Positions 33,868-45,340 of a stretch of DNA of 64,000 nt are shown here, one piece after another. The notes beneath the pieces are model-generated. The model was not told where the DNA came from and made no database searches. It worked only from the letters and a program-made list of their open reading frames with translations. Where the stretch lies: contig CM076999.1 of assembly GCA_039090855.1 (NCBI GenBank), positions 110,793,072 to 110,857,071 of the forward strand, read 5' to 3'. Position 1 is the stretch's first letter. Each line of letters opens with the position of its first letter. Origin of the DNA: Macrothele yani. Its lineage: Eukaryota; Arthropoda; Arachnida; Araneae; Macrothelidae. Both the position numbers and the translations under genes were made by a program.

Positions 33868-34978
33868 TAATCATAAACCACTATCAATTCACTGCTGGAT
33901 GAAGGTCTCCCCAAGTTTTTTCCAAAACGGTCTATCTTGCGTCATCTCCTCCATGTGACTTCCGCATGCATTCGAATTTCATCCACCCATCTCACATGTG
34001 GTCTTCTTCTGGGTCTTTTCCTGTCCCATGGTATAGAGTCTAAAATTGTCCATCGGTGGTCCGTTCTTCTGGCAACATATCCAGCCCATTGCCATTTTCA
34101 GGGATTTTACTCTGACCATGATTTTACTTCAACCCTTGTCATATTTCTTATCCATGAATTCCTCTTCTTATCTTTCCTGGTTACACCAGGCATGCAACTC
34201 TCCGTGCTTCTTTGAGTCGTCAGTCTTTGCATGTCTTTATTAGTTAAGGTCCATGTCTCTGCTCCATACGTAAGCACTGGCAGGATGCATTGTTTAAACA
34301 GTTTTCTTTTAAGACATAATGGCATACTGCTCTTAAAAATTTTACTGTTTCTTCCAAAAGCTCTCCAACCATATGTTTTATACGTCGATTAATTTGTTCA
34401 CCAATGTGACCTTTGATTGATATTTGCTATCCAAGGTAAACATATCGGTTATCTCCAGCGTTTCCCCATCAACAGATAAAGCTCCATGTCTTGTAAAAGC
34501 AATGTGCATCAGGTTTGTCTTCTAAAATTTCATTTTTAATCCCACTTCTTTACTCTTGTCAGCAAGTTCCTGGTTCATACTCTGCAGCTCTGAATCACCG
34601 TCATCAGAAAAACGAAGGTGAGTTAAATATTCTCCATCAATCTTTATCCCTTTGTTTTCCCAGTTCAATGATTGAAAGACATTTTGCAATGTAGCATTAA
34701 AGAGTTTGGGAGATATGGTGTCACCTTGTCTCACCCCCTTTCCAATTTGTATTTGTGCTGTATCCTCAAACAACCGAACTTTTGGACATGCATTTTCATA
34801 GATGTTATTAATAATGCTAATTTATGATTCTTTAATACCACACGATTTCAAAGCCATTGTAACTGCTGATGGTTTCACTGAATCAAAGGCCTTTTCATAA
34901 TCGATAAAACCATACATAATGGAAGTACATATTCCTTCGTTCTTTCAATTTGTTCTCTCAGCACACAGAAATGATCTA

Positions 34979-35305
34979 TCCCAGCAAAAGATCAAGTGCT
35001 GGGAAAAAGATCAAGTTACGTCACTTGGTTGCCGTCTGCCACTACCGGCAAACTAGCGGACCACATTATGCCAGCCATCATTTCTGGCACGTGCTTGCAG
35101 GGCCGCTGAAGGGCCACTTGTGGCAGCTACTGCCTGTGATGGATAACTGGTGGCCCTGTTGTGGCATATGACAACTGATGGAGTGCCAATTGTTGGCCAG
35201 CTGTTGGCTTGAACTGCTGGCCCTTTTGTTGGCCGCCCGGACATTTTATTGACGGTTCGGCTGCGGCAACATAGTGCTGGGCCAGCAAGACTGTTTTTGC
35301 TGGGA
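34979..35305 (-). mobile_element. Family A MITE, complete copy
   Basis: 327 bp with ends TCCCAGCAAAA and TTTTTGCTGGGA, flanked by TA (34977-34978, 35306-35307). Internal 'cccagcac' words form further small hairpins near both ends. It interrupts the RTE element between endonuclease and RT. TA plus short inverted repeats suggests mobilisation by a Tc1/mariner-type transposase (inference). Confidence 0.8.
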
Positions 35306-36018
35306 TAGTGATGTAGCCACTCCTGAATCCAGCTTGTTCTCTCGGTTAGATCTTCCAGAGTGGAGAATCTGTTCCTCAGTTCCAATTTGAAGGTATTTAG
35401 ATGTTTTTTAAGGTTGGTCAGGTCAACACACTTTGTTTCTTTTATGAGTTTACCAAGCTCGAGTTTAGTGTTAAGGTGCATCTTACATCTCCCCATTCTG
35501 TGATCACTCCCTGTGTTAAACCTGTTCAGCACACTGCAGTCTTCTATGACAAATTTCTCGTAGCACATAATAAAACCAGTTTCACTTGTCATTCCATTGG
35601 GATGCATCCATGCCCATTTCCTATGTTCTTTCTTCTTGAAGAAGGAGTTCCGGATGAAAAACCTTACTGCCTCCGCGAACTGTACGAAAGTATTTCCACG
35701 CTGGATTCTGTTCCCATGTCCGAATTTACCGACCGAAGTTTCATTCTGTTGTCGTTGCCCTATTTTCGCATTGAAATCACCCATAATTATCTTCAAGTGC
35801 TGCTTGCCTTTATTATTTATAGATGCCGAATTTCTTCGTAAAATTCTTCAACTTCTTCCTCAGGATGACTTGGGAATAATTCTTGAATAATTTACATGTG
35901 AATTAAGGCTTTAATAATTTAAGCCTGGTATCTTTTTGAAAGTTGGTAACGAGTCGTGCAGCTCAGTCCGAGGAACTTTCAACTTCTATAAATTTATCCT
36001 TCAGTTTCTTGTTTATTA

Positions 36019-37237
36019 CACTATCTACCAACAAGTAATTGGACACCTGTGATAGCAAAGGAAAACGAAGTTTATTCACCTTCAATAGTTGGTGGAGCCT
36101 CCACGAGCGGCGATTACAGCTGCGACTCTCCGAGGCATACTCTCAACCAGGCGTTATACGACGGCTAGCGGTATTTTCCTCCACTCGGCTTGGAGAAGAC
36201 AGGTCAGTTCTTTCACCGATTTCGGACGGTGGGGGCACCCCTTAAGTCGACGCTCCAACTCGTCCCAGAGGTGCTCGATAGGATTAAGGTCCGGGCTCTG
36301 CGCAGGCCAGTCCATTCGATTAACTCCATTGTCACCATACCAAGCCATCGTAGACCTCGCAACATGACAGGTGGCATTGTCATCCTGAAAGTAACATGGG
36401 TCCACCCCGTAAAACTGCCACAACGTAGGAAGCGCATGGTCATCCAAAATGGTGCAGTAGGTCTCGGCGTTGAGTCTACCAGGAATTGCGACCAAGGGTC
36501 CCGTGCCATGTCAGGAGAAACACCCCCATAGCATAATTCCACCGCCGCCGAACTTCACAGTTGGCACAAGACATTCCGGCAGGAGGCGTTCTCCAGGCAG
36601 ACGCCAAACCCAGACCCTGCCATCCGAACGGTAGAGGGTGAACCTTAATTCGTCGCTCCAGAGAACCTTTTTCCACTGTTCAACGGTCCACTGTCGACGT
36701 TCTTTGCACCAAGTTAGCCGAGCAGCGCTATTGGACTTGGTGATCAAAGGCTTGTGGGCGGCAGCTCGTTCGTGATAACCGAGCAGATGGGCTTTGTTAC
36801 GGATGGTATTCATCGAAAGAACACTCCCGGATGCCTGTTGAAACTCCTCGCGGATGTAGCCCATCGATTTGGTGAGGTTCTTCCGAATTTCTCTGGCTAG
36901 CACCCGTCGGACTCTAACTCCCAGTTTCTTGGGTCTGCCGTGTCGGGGCACATTCCGAGAGTCACCTCTCATCTTTCACTTGCCAATCACGTAGGTCACT
37001 GTCGATTTTGGGTACTTCAACTCGCTGGATATGCCACGTATGGATCGGCCATTTCTGTGATACCCGACGATTACACCTTTCTCGAAATCAGAGAGCTCCG
37101 AACTGCGTGGCATCGTCCATGCGACTGGTTGCGTTGTTGTTTCCCACACGATATTTAACGGCGGCGGCCGTGACGTGTATCAGGACCGCAGATATCGTCG
37201 ATTTCAGGGGTGTCCAATTACTTGTTGGTAGATAGTG
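36019..37237 (-). mobile_element. Tc1-like (DD34E) element
   Basis: 1219 bp with matching ends CACTATCTACCAACAAGTAA and TA on both sides (36017-36018, 37238-37239). Inserted in the endonuclease region of the RTE element; the LINE reading frame resumes on each side. Confidence 0.93.
36082..37113 (-). pseudogene. Tc1-like DD34E transposase, full length, three nonsense codons
   Basis: From MPRSSELSDFEKGVIVGYHR (37113) to the stop at 36082 one frame of 343 codons runs without any insertion or deletion. It shows helix-turn-helix motifs, 'GRPKKLG', 'LWSDELRF' (first Asp), 'YFQDDNATCHVA' (second Asp), 'LNPIEHLWD' (Glu, 34 residues on) and the C-terminus 'MPRRVAAVIAARGGSTNY'. Three stops interrupt it: TGA at about 36977 and 36508 where Trp is expected, and TAA at about 36154 where Gln is expected. 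All are single transitions. Confidence 0.92.
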
Positions 37238-37496
37238 TATAAATCCAACATACACTAGCTCTGCCAGTATCTGTCCCACGATAGTAGAAGAGATGTCCAC
37301 TTTTCAGTTCACTGAGAACTCCTTTTCTTCTTACTTCACTTAGAACAACGATGTACCACTTGATTCTTTGTACTTCCTCCTCCAATTCAAGAAGCCTTGA
37401 ATCAGAAGTTAGAGAGCGTTCATTGTACGTAGCCAAGGTCAGCATCAGATGGCAGCCTAGTCCGGTCCTCCAGTGATTCTCAGCACCCTCTGCCTT

Positions 37497-39060
37497 CAGT
37501 TGTGCTTCCGTCAAGAGTATGTCGAAAGTTGTGCCTCCATCAAGAGTACGAAATGCCTGTTCAGATACGTGTACAAGGGACATGACTGTGCTAATGTAGC
37601 AATTGAACGCGATGAACTTCGGACTTTTATGGATTCCAGGTACTTTAACGCTCCTGAGGCAGCATGGAGACTCTTTGCTTTCAACAAGCATGCTCAATCT
37701 CATACAATCGTGAGACTTCAAGTTCATCTTCCTAATGAGCAAAATGTCTATTTAACTGAAGACAACATGCAGGCTGCAGCAGAAAGAGAAGCTGTCACGC
37801 GATGCTAATCTAACTGCGTGGTTTAAATTAAATGAAGAAGATGAAAATGCTAGAAACCATTGGTATATTGACATTCCACAGCATTATATATTTGATGAAA
37901 GAAATCGTAAATGGAAGCTTCGACAAAGAGGCAAAGACAAGACTATTAGGCACATGTACACTGTAAGTTTGAACGCAGACACAGAAAGATTCTGTTTGCG
38001 CCTTGTCTTGCTTAATGTCCCTGGAGCAACTTCTTTTAACTATTTGAAGACTGTTGAAGGTATACTATATCCGGATTTTGAAGGAAGTAGCCCAAAAGCA
38101 AGGACTATTTAATAGTGATGAAATTTAAGACGATGCCCTTTCTGAGGCAGTGATTGAAAAAATGCCCCGACAGTTGCGAGAACTGTTCACGTATGTTTGG
38201 GTCCTTGCTGTGCCACCAAATGTGCCTGAACATTTTGCGAAGGACAAGAAAGGTCTTTGTGACAACTTTGCAAGGCAACATAATGGTCAATCAGATGACT
38301 GTACCAATTGAATTGTGAAAATTTTACCCTTAAAGAAATTCAAGATGTGTTTATTATTCGCGGTAAAAAACGTGCTGACTTTGTACTATCCACTCCTCCA
38401 GCAAACCTTCGAGTTGCTCCTGCAGCTTTCTATTGTATAATGCGCAGCAAGAGAGAGAAAGAAGTGAAGCAATGAAGTCATTGTTGAATGCACAGTAAAA
38501 GCTAGCATACGATTAAATATTAGCTGTAAAAAAATTAAAAAAGGGAAAGCAGATACTTTTCCTTGACGGTCCAGGTGGCAGAGGCAAAACATATATGTAC
38601 AAATTGCTCCTCAGTACCATACGAGGAGAAGGAAACATTGCATTGGCCACAGCATCAACTGGCATCGTTGTAAATCTTGATGGTGGCAGGACATACCATT
38701 CCGAATTTAAAGTGCCTGTTCCTGTGTTTGCAAACTCCGTTTCAAATATGACGATGGCCAGCCCTAATGCCGAGCTTATTAGAGAAGCCAAAGTTTTGAC
38801 CTTGGACGAAGCTATACAACGGCTCCTAACAATGCAGTTAATTGTATTAACAAACTCCTTCCAGAGATCGCGAAGACCATAAAGCTCTTTGGCGGTATAG
38901 TTTTCATTCTTGGAAGAGATTTCAGACAAACTCTTCCTGTCGTATCCCATGAAATCAGGTCGTTAGGAAAAGTCGAAATATACAGTATTTTCCTGAACCG
39001 GTGTTTAGCTACGGTCATCTCTATGTGGAAATGTCAAGAGTACGACGATGTCAAAATAAA
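37497..39060 (+). pseudogene. Helitron Rep/helicase remnant
   Basis: 37500-38100 reads, in several frames, the region between Rep and helicase of Helitron proteins: 'CLFRYVYKGHDCANV', 'WRLFAFNKHAQSHTI', 'VHLPNEQNVY', 'LVLLNVPGATSFNYLKTVEG'. 38550-39060 reads the Pif1-like helicase: 'LFLDGPGGRGKTYMYKLLL' (Walker A with Ala/Gly change), 'ALATASTGIVVNLDGGRT', then 'GIVFILGRDFRQTLPVV'-like in a shifted frame. No Rep HUH motif and no Helitron ends found. Old and broken. Confidence 0.85.
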
Positions 39061-39139
39061 AAGAGTTCATTTTGGGGGAAACAGATACAGGGTTCACACT
39101 CAGTGTACACGAAAAATGTTGTGTACAAGAAAGTGTTGA

Positions 39140-39475
39140 CGAAATAGGGACTCAAGAATTTACAAAACACATAACAGACAGACGGGCAAGCAGACAGACA
39201 AACAGACAGATAAACGGACGGACAAAGAAGCGATGGAAGATCAAGCTACTCGCGCTGCAACCTGGTTAACGCTAAAAGATCTACCAAGTTCAGAGTCTTA
39301 TGCCCGTCGTAGGACGGCTTTTTCTTTTTTTTTTTTTTTTTTTGCTATAAATAAATAATTTAAAAAAATTGCTATGGATATCTTATTTTCCTCGGTCATT
39401 AATGACGGGCTTTCACCTATATATTCAATAAATACATAATTTAAAAACATTGCTCTGGATGTCATATTTTTCCCC
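39140..39475. repeat. (acag/acgg)n stretch and AT-rich tail
   Basis: 'acagacagacgggcaagcagacagacaaacag...cggacggacaaag' at 39170-39230 resembles the terminus of repeat F (55447-55480). A T-run follows at 39330. Confidence 0.6.
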
Positions 39476-39479
39476 CGTC

Positions 39480-39660
39480 ATTATTGATAGACAAATTCTC
39501 CGCGGGCATCTGTTACTGCTGGAAACCTGCCTGTGGAAAGGGATAACCCCCGACAGGTTTCCTGCGCTAGCACATGCCCGCGGATAATTTGTTGAGTTGT
39601 TGTTTGTAAACGCTGAAAATCTCCCGATGGGACCAAGCATTTTTTATATTTTATATTCCA
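39480..39660. repeat. Family I copy with hairpin
   Basis: 'gacaaattctccgcgggcatctg...ggaaacctg' is mirrored by 'caggtttcctgcgctagcacatgcccgcggataatttg' (arms ~40 bp). 'gtttgtaaacgctgaaaatctcccgat' also recurs in the tandem block at 45590-46050. Confidence 0.65.
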
Positions 39661-39682
39661 GACATGTTTGCTGCGTTTTCAC

Positions 39683-41480
39683 ACCCAGCAAAAACAGTAT
39701 TGCTGGGCCAGTACTGGCAGTCAGCAGTGGCCCAGCACTATGTTGCAGCTGACCAACCAACAATAGAATGTCCCGGCGGCCACCACATGGGCCAGCAGTT
39801 CAGGACAACAGCTGGCCAAGAGTTGGAACCCCCATCAGTTGTCATATGGCAGAATAAGGCCATCAGTTATCCATCACAGGCAGTGGATGCCACAAGCTGC
39901 CCTTAAGCAGTCTTGCAAGCACCTGCCGTAAATTATGGTAAACGGTAAAAATACCCCCGAAAACTCAAAAGCGGAAAAAAAGCCCCCGGAAGAAATACCC
40001 CAGAACAAACGGTTCACTGTAAACTGCCACACAGGAACACTGATGTGTGGCAGTGTTCCTGTGTGGCAATTTACCGGCAACCCTGCCACACATCTTTCAG
40101 CAACTTGGCTACAAAAGTTCAAAGGGGGGGGAGGGCTATAAAGATTGCCGTTTCTGGGCCTACATTGATAACTGAATTGGGAAACGAATTTCGCGAAAAC
40201 TTTCCATGTAAGCCAAGCGAGAATTGTACTTTAATTTGAAGAAATAAATTGCCGAGGATCCGAGGTACACTGGGGGGGCGCTCAACCCCCAACTTCCGTA
40301 ATATTAGATTCTGGGCCGCTGGAGTCTGTCAGTGTATTCAGGCTGTTCCCCTTGAAGCGCCCGCTAGGTCCGCGAGTTTGGGGGTGTCCCCAAAATGTTG
40401 TAATGGCCGTAGAACTGTAAACATTAGAAGTATGCTTTACATAATGATTCTCTACACGATCACGAATTTTCAGGAGGGTGGGGTGCAAGTTTCTAAGAGC
40501 GCAGACAAGTCTTCAAGGTAAGGGATTTGTTCGCAATTTCTATGCTTCATGTTGTGTTTAATGGTAAATTATGTATGCCCTTCCCCCCTCCCCCAGAAAT
40601 TTGGTGAAGCCTGTGAGAGGGATACGAGATGCTTGGTTTGGAGGGCTCTAACCCCAACTTCCCGTAATTTTATATTCTGGACCTCTAGAGTCGGTCAGTG
40701 TATCCTCGATGTTACCCCTGAATAGCTCTTAGAAATGGGGGGGCACCCCACCCTCCTGAAAATTCGTGGTCGTGTACAGAATCATTATATAAAACATGGT
40801 ACTAATGTTTACAGCTCTACGTGCATTTTAACATTTTGAGGGAAAGCGCCCCCCAAGCTCATAGACCTCACGGACACTTCAAGTGGAACTTCCTGGATAC
40901 ACTGACAGACTCCAACGGCCCAGAATATAATATTACGGAAGTACGGGGTAGAGCCCCTCCCCCTCAGTGTACCTCGGATCCTCGGCAATTTATTTCTTCA
41001 AATTAAAGTACAATTCTCGCTTGGCTTACATGGAACGTTTTCGCGAAATTCGTTTCCCAATTCAGTTATCAATGTAAGCCCAGAAACGGCAATCTTTATA
41101 GCCCCCCCCCCCCGCCTTTGAACTTTTGTAGCCAAGTTGCTGAAAGATGTGTGGCAGGGTTGCCGGTAAATTGCCACACCGGAACACTGCCACACATCAG
41201 TGTTCCTATGTGGCAGTTTACAGTGAACCGTTTGTTCTGGGGTATTTCTTCCGGGGGTATTTTTACATACATCCGTAAATTATGGCTGGCCTAATGTGGT
41301 CGACCAGTTTCTCAGAAGGGGCAGCCGGCAATCACGTCATGTAATTAATGGCTTGACGAAACTTGTCCGCCATTTCCCAGTAGTAGTCATAAAAAAAAGA
41401 AAGACAGAAAAAGATAATTACAGTTCCCCGAAGGCACACCTACTCTTTCTTTCCCAAGGAAACTTCTGCATGACGGCACG
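39683..41480 (+). repeat. Family A copy split by a foldback element
   Basis: 39683-39938 ('cccagcaaaaacagtattgctgggccag...') and 41273-41480 ('tggctggcctaatgtggtcgacc...') are successive parts of one family A copy, collinear with 3415-3830. The break is the foldback insertion at 39939-41272. Confidence 0.85.
39939..41272. mobile_element. Foldback element B, copy 1, almost wholly palindromic
   Basis: 1334 bp whose left arm (39945-40490) is the reverse complement of its right arm (40740-41266). Shared landmarks: GTAAAAATACCCCCG, 'ctgccacacaggaacac', 'attgggaaacgaatttcgcgaaaac', 'gaagaaataaattgccgaggatcc'. The flanks repeat CCGTAAATTATGG (39926-39938 and 41273-41285), consistent with a 9-bp foldback-type duplication plus chance identity, or a longer one. 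No transposase inside. Confidence 0.9.
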
Positions 41481-41574
41481 GCGCTGTGGAAATGTCATCA
41501 AAAGGTCCGGAGTAATGCTCGTTCGAATCAGGGAGCATCGAACACACGACAGCTTGTTTCCTCTTTAAATTTTT

Positions 41575-41655
41575 GCGGTCAGTTCTCCGGTAGCAAACTC
41601 TTCTGCCAGAGTTATACGGGGGCCAGTTCTCCGGTGGCCACTTCTCCTACACCCC
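41575..41655 (-). repeat. Family E repeat
   Basis: Reverse copy of the 'ggagaactggccaccgg' repeat, directly beside foldback B copy 2. Confidence 0.6.
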
Positions 41656-41656
41656 T

Positions 41657-43490
41657 GTAAACCGCCACACAGTAAAAGTGCCACACATGTTCAAGCAACT
41701 TGGAAATGTGCCACACACGGGAATAGTGCCGCAACGGAAAACTGCCACATATTTTTAATTAAGGGACCTGGCACAGCTTGCTTTTCCTCCGAGGAACACT
41801 TTCAATGTGTGGCAGTCTTCCAAGTTTCCGAATTATGTGTGGCAGTTTTCCAAAGTGCCTAACGACGGGAAGGAGCTCTTTTGTTTGTCTGAATTTCCAG
41901 GATGGTTCGTACAAGCTTAGGACAACAAGCTACAAAAGTTTAAGGGGGGAAGGAGCTTATAAAGATTGGCGTTTCTTGGCGTATATTGAAAACTGTATCG
42001 GGAACACCAAACAAATTTCGAGGAAACGTTCTGCGTAAACCAAGCGAGATTTGTATTTTAACTTGAAGAAATAAATTGCCGTGACTTAATTACATTTTTT
42101 AAAACTACGGTGTTCGACGGAACAACAAATTACAGCATGATTCATGCTATGTTAAAAAAGGACGATAAGGTGGGATTATTTAATAATGCTGCGCTTTTAC
42201 TTAGGCACATATTCAGAACGTTTACGTAGGACGTCAAGTTAATATTAATTACGCTTTTACTTAGGCACTCAATATAAATTCATTAAACTCATAGGCCCTA
42301 GGCCTTGAATTTTTAACATACTACGGATGTCATATTCATAACGTTTACATTTCAAGTCAAATTAATAGCACTGCGCTTTACTTAGGCATTAAATACTAAT
42401 TTCTCGGCCCTATAGGCCTAGGTCTTTTAAACAGTTTTCACTCCGTCGACTTCATATTTATAACGTTTATGTATCAAGCCAAGTTGATAATATTGTGCTT
42501 TTACTTAGGCACGAAGTATTAATTCATAGGCCTTAGGTCAAGCCTAGGCTCTTTTAACAATTTTTATTCTAACTATGTCATATTCATAACGTTTATGGAT
42601 GAACTCAAGTTACTCCTATGACATGTGTAGAATAAAAACTGTTAAGAAGGCCTACAGCCTATGAATAAATATTTCGTGCCTAAGTAAAATCACAATGTTA
42701 ACTTGACTTCATACGTAAACGTTATGAATATGTGCCTAAGTAAAAGCGCAGCATTATTAAAAAATCTTACCTTTTCTTCCTTTTTTAACATAGCATGAGT
42801 CATGCGGTAATTTCGTTGTTCCGTGGAACACCGTAGTTTAAAAAATTGTACTTAAGTCAGGGTAATTTTCTAATTTTCTTCAAGTTAAAGTACAATTCCC
42901 GCTTGGTTTACACAGAACGTTTTCTCGAAATTTGTTTGGTTTTCCCAATACAGTTTTCCATATACGCAAAGAAACGGTAATTTTTATAAGCTCCTACCCC
43001 CCCCCCCGCCGCCCCGGTGGCGCAGTGGTCTAAGCGCTGGCCTCTGATCATTCGTCCGTAAGGGGTCCGGGTTCGAATCTCGGTGAGGCACGGATGTTGT
43101 GTTTGTCTTACGGCACTGGCTCTCTCCCTTTCCTGGAACCAGTGACCCTAAATTAGGGACGGGTGACTGCTTATAGCCCATTGAGTTGCTCACGGTGGTC
43201 GTTAAACCTCCAATCAACCCCCCTTCCCTTAAACTTTTGTGGCCACTTGTCCTAAGCTCGTATGAACCATCCTGAAAATTCAGACAAGCAAAACAGCTCC
43301 TTCCCGTCGTTAGGCACCTTGGAAAACTGCCACACATTCAAAGTGTTCCTCGGAGGAACAGCAATTTGTGCTCGGTCCCTTAAGGAAAAGCGTGTGGCAG
43401 TTTTCCTGTGTGGCAATCTTCCGGTGTGGCAATCTTCCGGTGTGGCAGTTTTCTTGTGCGGCAGTTTTCCTGTGTAATGGTTTACAGTGA
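41657..43490. mobile_element. Foldback element B, copy 2, with SINE in right arm
   Basis: Left arm 41657-42260 and right arm 42650-43490 are inverted copies ('gtaaaccgccacacag', 'ggcacctt...aaaactgccacac', 'ttcaagttaaagtacaattcccgcttggttt'). The centre (42190-42740) has diverged ~120-bp tandem units with 'cttttacttaggcac', 'cataggcc.taggcc' and 'tcatattcataacgtttatg', then the same in reverse. The right arm is longer because a SINE (43008-43217) sits in it. Confidence 0.87.
43008..43217 (+). mobile_element. tRNA-derived SINE, family 1, in foldback arm
   Basis: Full-length head with A and B boxes; lacks an A tail and ends at 'ctccaatcaa' before a C-run. C-runs flank both sides, so the target duplication cannot be defined. 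Confidence 0.88.
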
Positions 43491-45335
43491 ACCAAAAGGC
43501 CCATCTAAAACCTTTTTTCCTAGCCTTTTTTACCACGTTTTTCGTCTCTGAGTTTACCGATTGCCTGGAAATGGTGACCCCAGAAATCTCCCCCATGTCC
43601 GATATTGTGTGTCAAATGTCATATGTGCATGGTCCCTAACTTAAAAATGTGTGGGTCTTTTCCTGTGGGGGTGTTTTCCGTCCATCTACCGTAGTAGCTA
43701 TATTTGCACTGTTTTGTAAAACGTATTCAAAACGTTGGCACATAACTTTGATTACAAACAAGTTCGGGTTTTTGATTTACCTCACTTTCCATCTAAAATG
43801 CTGCCCTTCTGATTTTTTCGTGTTCAAACGAAAATGGATATCAAGCGAAAAAATTTGTGTTCATCGGATTGAAAGGTTGTACAAGCGTACGATATCTGTG
43901 AATATTACGTTTATCCATTGCGGATACAAGAGCTTTCGTTTCACCGGCCTCAAAAATTGAAAATTGTGTTTTTGTAATAATCTTCAAATCACCTTTAATA
44001 ACCTTCATCTTTTTTTTTAGTGATCTTTTTACTTGTAATATCTGAAATCACTGAAAGGAAGCTATGAACCTTTTAGTGAAGATAATTTCTATGTAACAAG
44101 GACTTCCTCAAACTTTAATTCCATTTTTAAGAATCGCAATTTTATATCCCCAGTTTTACACTGATTATGTTGAATGTTTCTTCTTCTTTTTTTTTTTTTT
44201 TTTTTTTGAAGAGTTTGGGACGAGTATTGTGATAGAGTGTGTGGTGTAATCCAAACTCCCTCCCCTACTGCCTGCTTAAAGTAACACCTCTCCTCCAGTT
44301 TCCCCCGACTGTCAATTTATTGTTTCTGTGTTGGGAGAAACTTCTTATCTCTTCTTTCCCTCCCATAGCTGGACAACATTATCCGAATGCAGCTTTTCCG
44401 GAACTCACCGTATCTCATTGGATTGATTTATTGTTTTATTGCGTTGTAGAACAAACGCGGCCGTCGGTGTGTACATACGATATTTACTGTGAACGCAAGT
44501 GGACAGGAAAACCGCCTTTGAGATGGAAATCGCTGATAGTACTGTACTATATACAATGACGCCGAAGCTGTTTTCTTTGATTTCAGTCACTCCTTGTTGC
44601 CACTAAAACCCCATTAGTGCGGATACATTTTGAGAGACCTTGAGATGAGGTCCGTTGTGAAGGATCATTTCAACTTTGAGCAAAAGTCTTTCTATTTTTT
44701 TTAACTTTAGGTAACAACTAACAATATTAACTATAAAGTATTAAAATTCTGTAATCCGCAAAATTTCCCCTTAGGAGCGATCAAGGGAACTGATTGTTTT
44801 ACTAAACCATTCTGTACAGGGGGTGGGAAATGGCCTAAATAAAGCTGAGAACTGTTTTTTTTTTTTTTTACGCATACGTATGCGTAACTTCGTTTAAAAA
44901 TCAAAATTACCTGCACATAAAAATCTTATTTCTTAATTTATTTTTTGTGATTATTAACATCCTTTATTTTACATCATTATTAGGAGAATTATTTCAAGGA
45001 AAAGTTTTAGGCTTTTTTTAAGAAATGTAGTTGGCAAACGTATGTGCATTGCCAATTCTGTGCATTTTTTCGCTGTTAAGATTTTAGGAAAATATTTCTC
45101 CTCTGTTCTTGATATTTTAGATGACTATTTAGCCTACACAGGAAACATAACTCAAATTTACGCTTCAATGTTTACACGGCGTTATACACTATCCACCATC
45201 GAAACAATTACGTAGGCTAATTTGTATGTTGCACAGTCACAGATTTAAGAACAAGTGGTAATCACATTAGAAACTAATACTTTACATGGAATAAACCTAC
45301 AACAACGATAATGAATACCCATCCCCACACCCTAT
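43491..45335. other. 1.8 kb without recognisable gene
   Basis: Includes T-runs at 44190-44210 and 44855. The frames at 43649-43960 and 44239-44559 show no motif. Nothing else identified. Confidence 0.4.
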
Positions 45336-45340
45336 TCTTC

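Larger units (their letters stand above)
33870..37495 (-). mobile_element. RTE-type LINE, split by a MITE and a Tc1 element
   Basis: Read on the minus strand: 37495-37240 has the start of the endonuclease ('LATYNERSLTSDSRLLELEE', 'LSEVRRKG', 'SGHLFYYRGTD'). After the Tc1 insertion, 36016-35306 continues with 'NKKLKDKFIEVESSSD', 'HLKIIMGDFNAKIGQRQQ' (catalytic GDFNAK) and 'NTGSDHRMGRCKM' (the SDHR of the endonuclease). After the MITE, 34978-33870 has the RT ('KGVRQGDTISPKLFNA', 'YLTHLRFSDDG', with the following strand deleted) and the C-terminal domain. Many stops and frameshifts; dead. The 3' end abuts the Tc1 element at 33822 through (TA)n and 'catcataatc'. Confidence 0.88.

Noticed and set aside
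35401..35890. Plus-strand frames of 97-146 codons
   Set aside because: Antisense shadows of the LINE endonuclease; the minus strand reads GDFNAK and SDHR.
38513..38950. 145-codon minus-strand frame
   Set aside because: It is opposite the Helitron helicase, whose plus-strand reading gives recognisable motifs.
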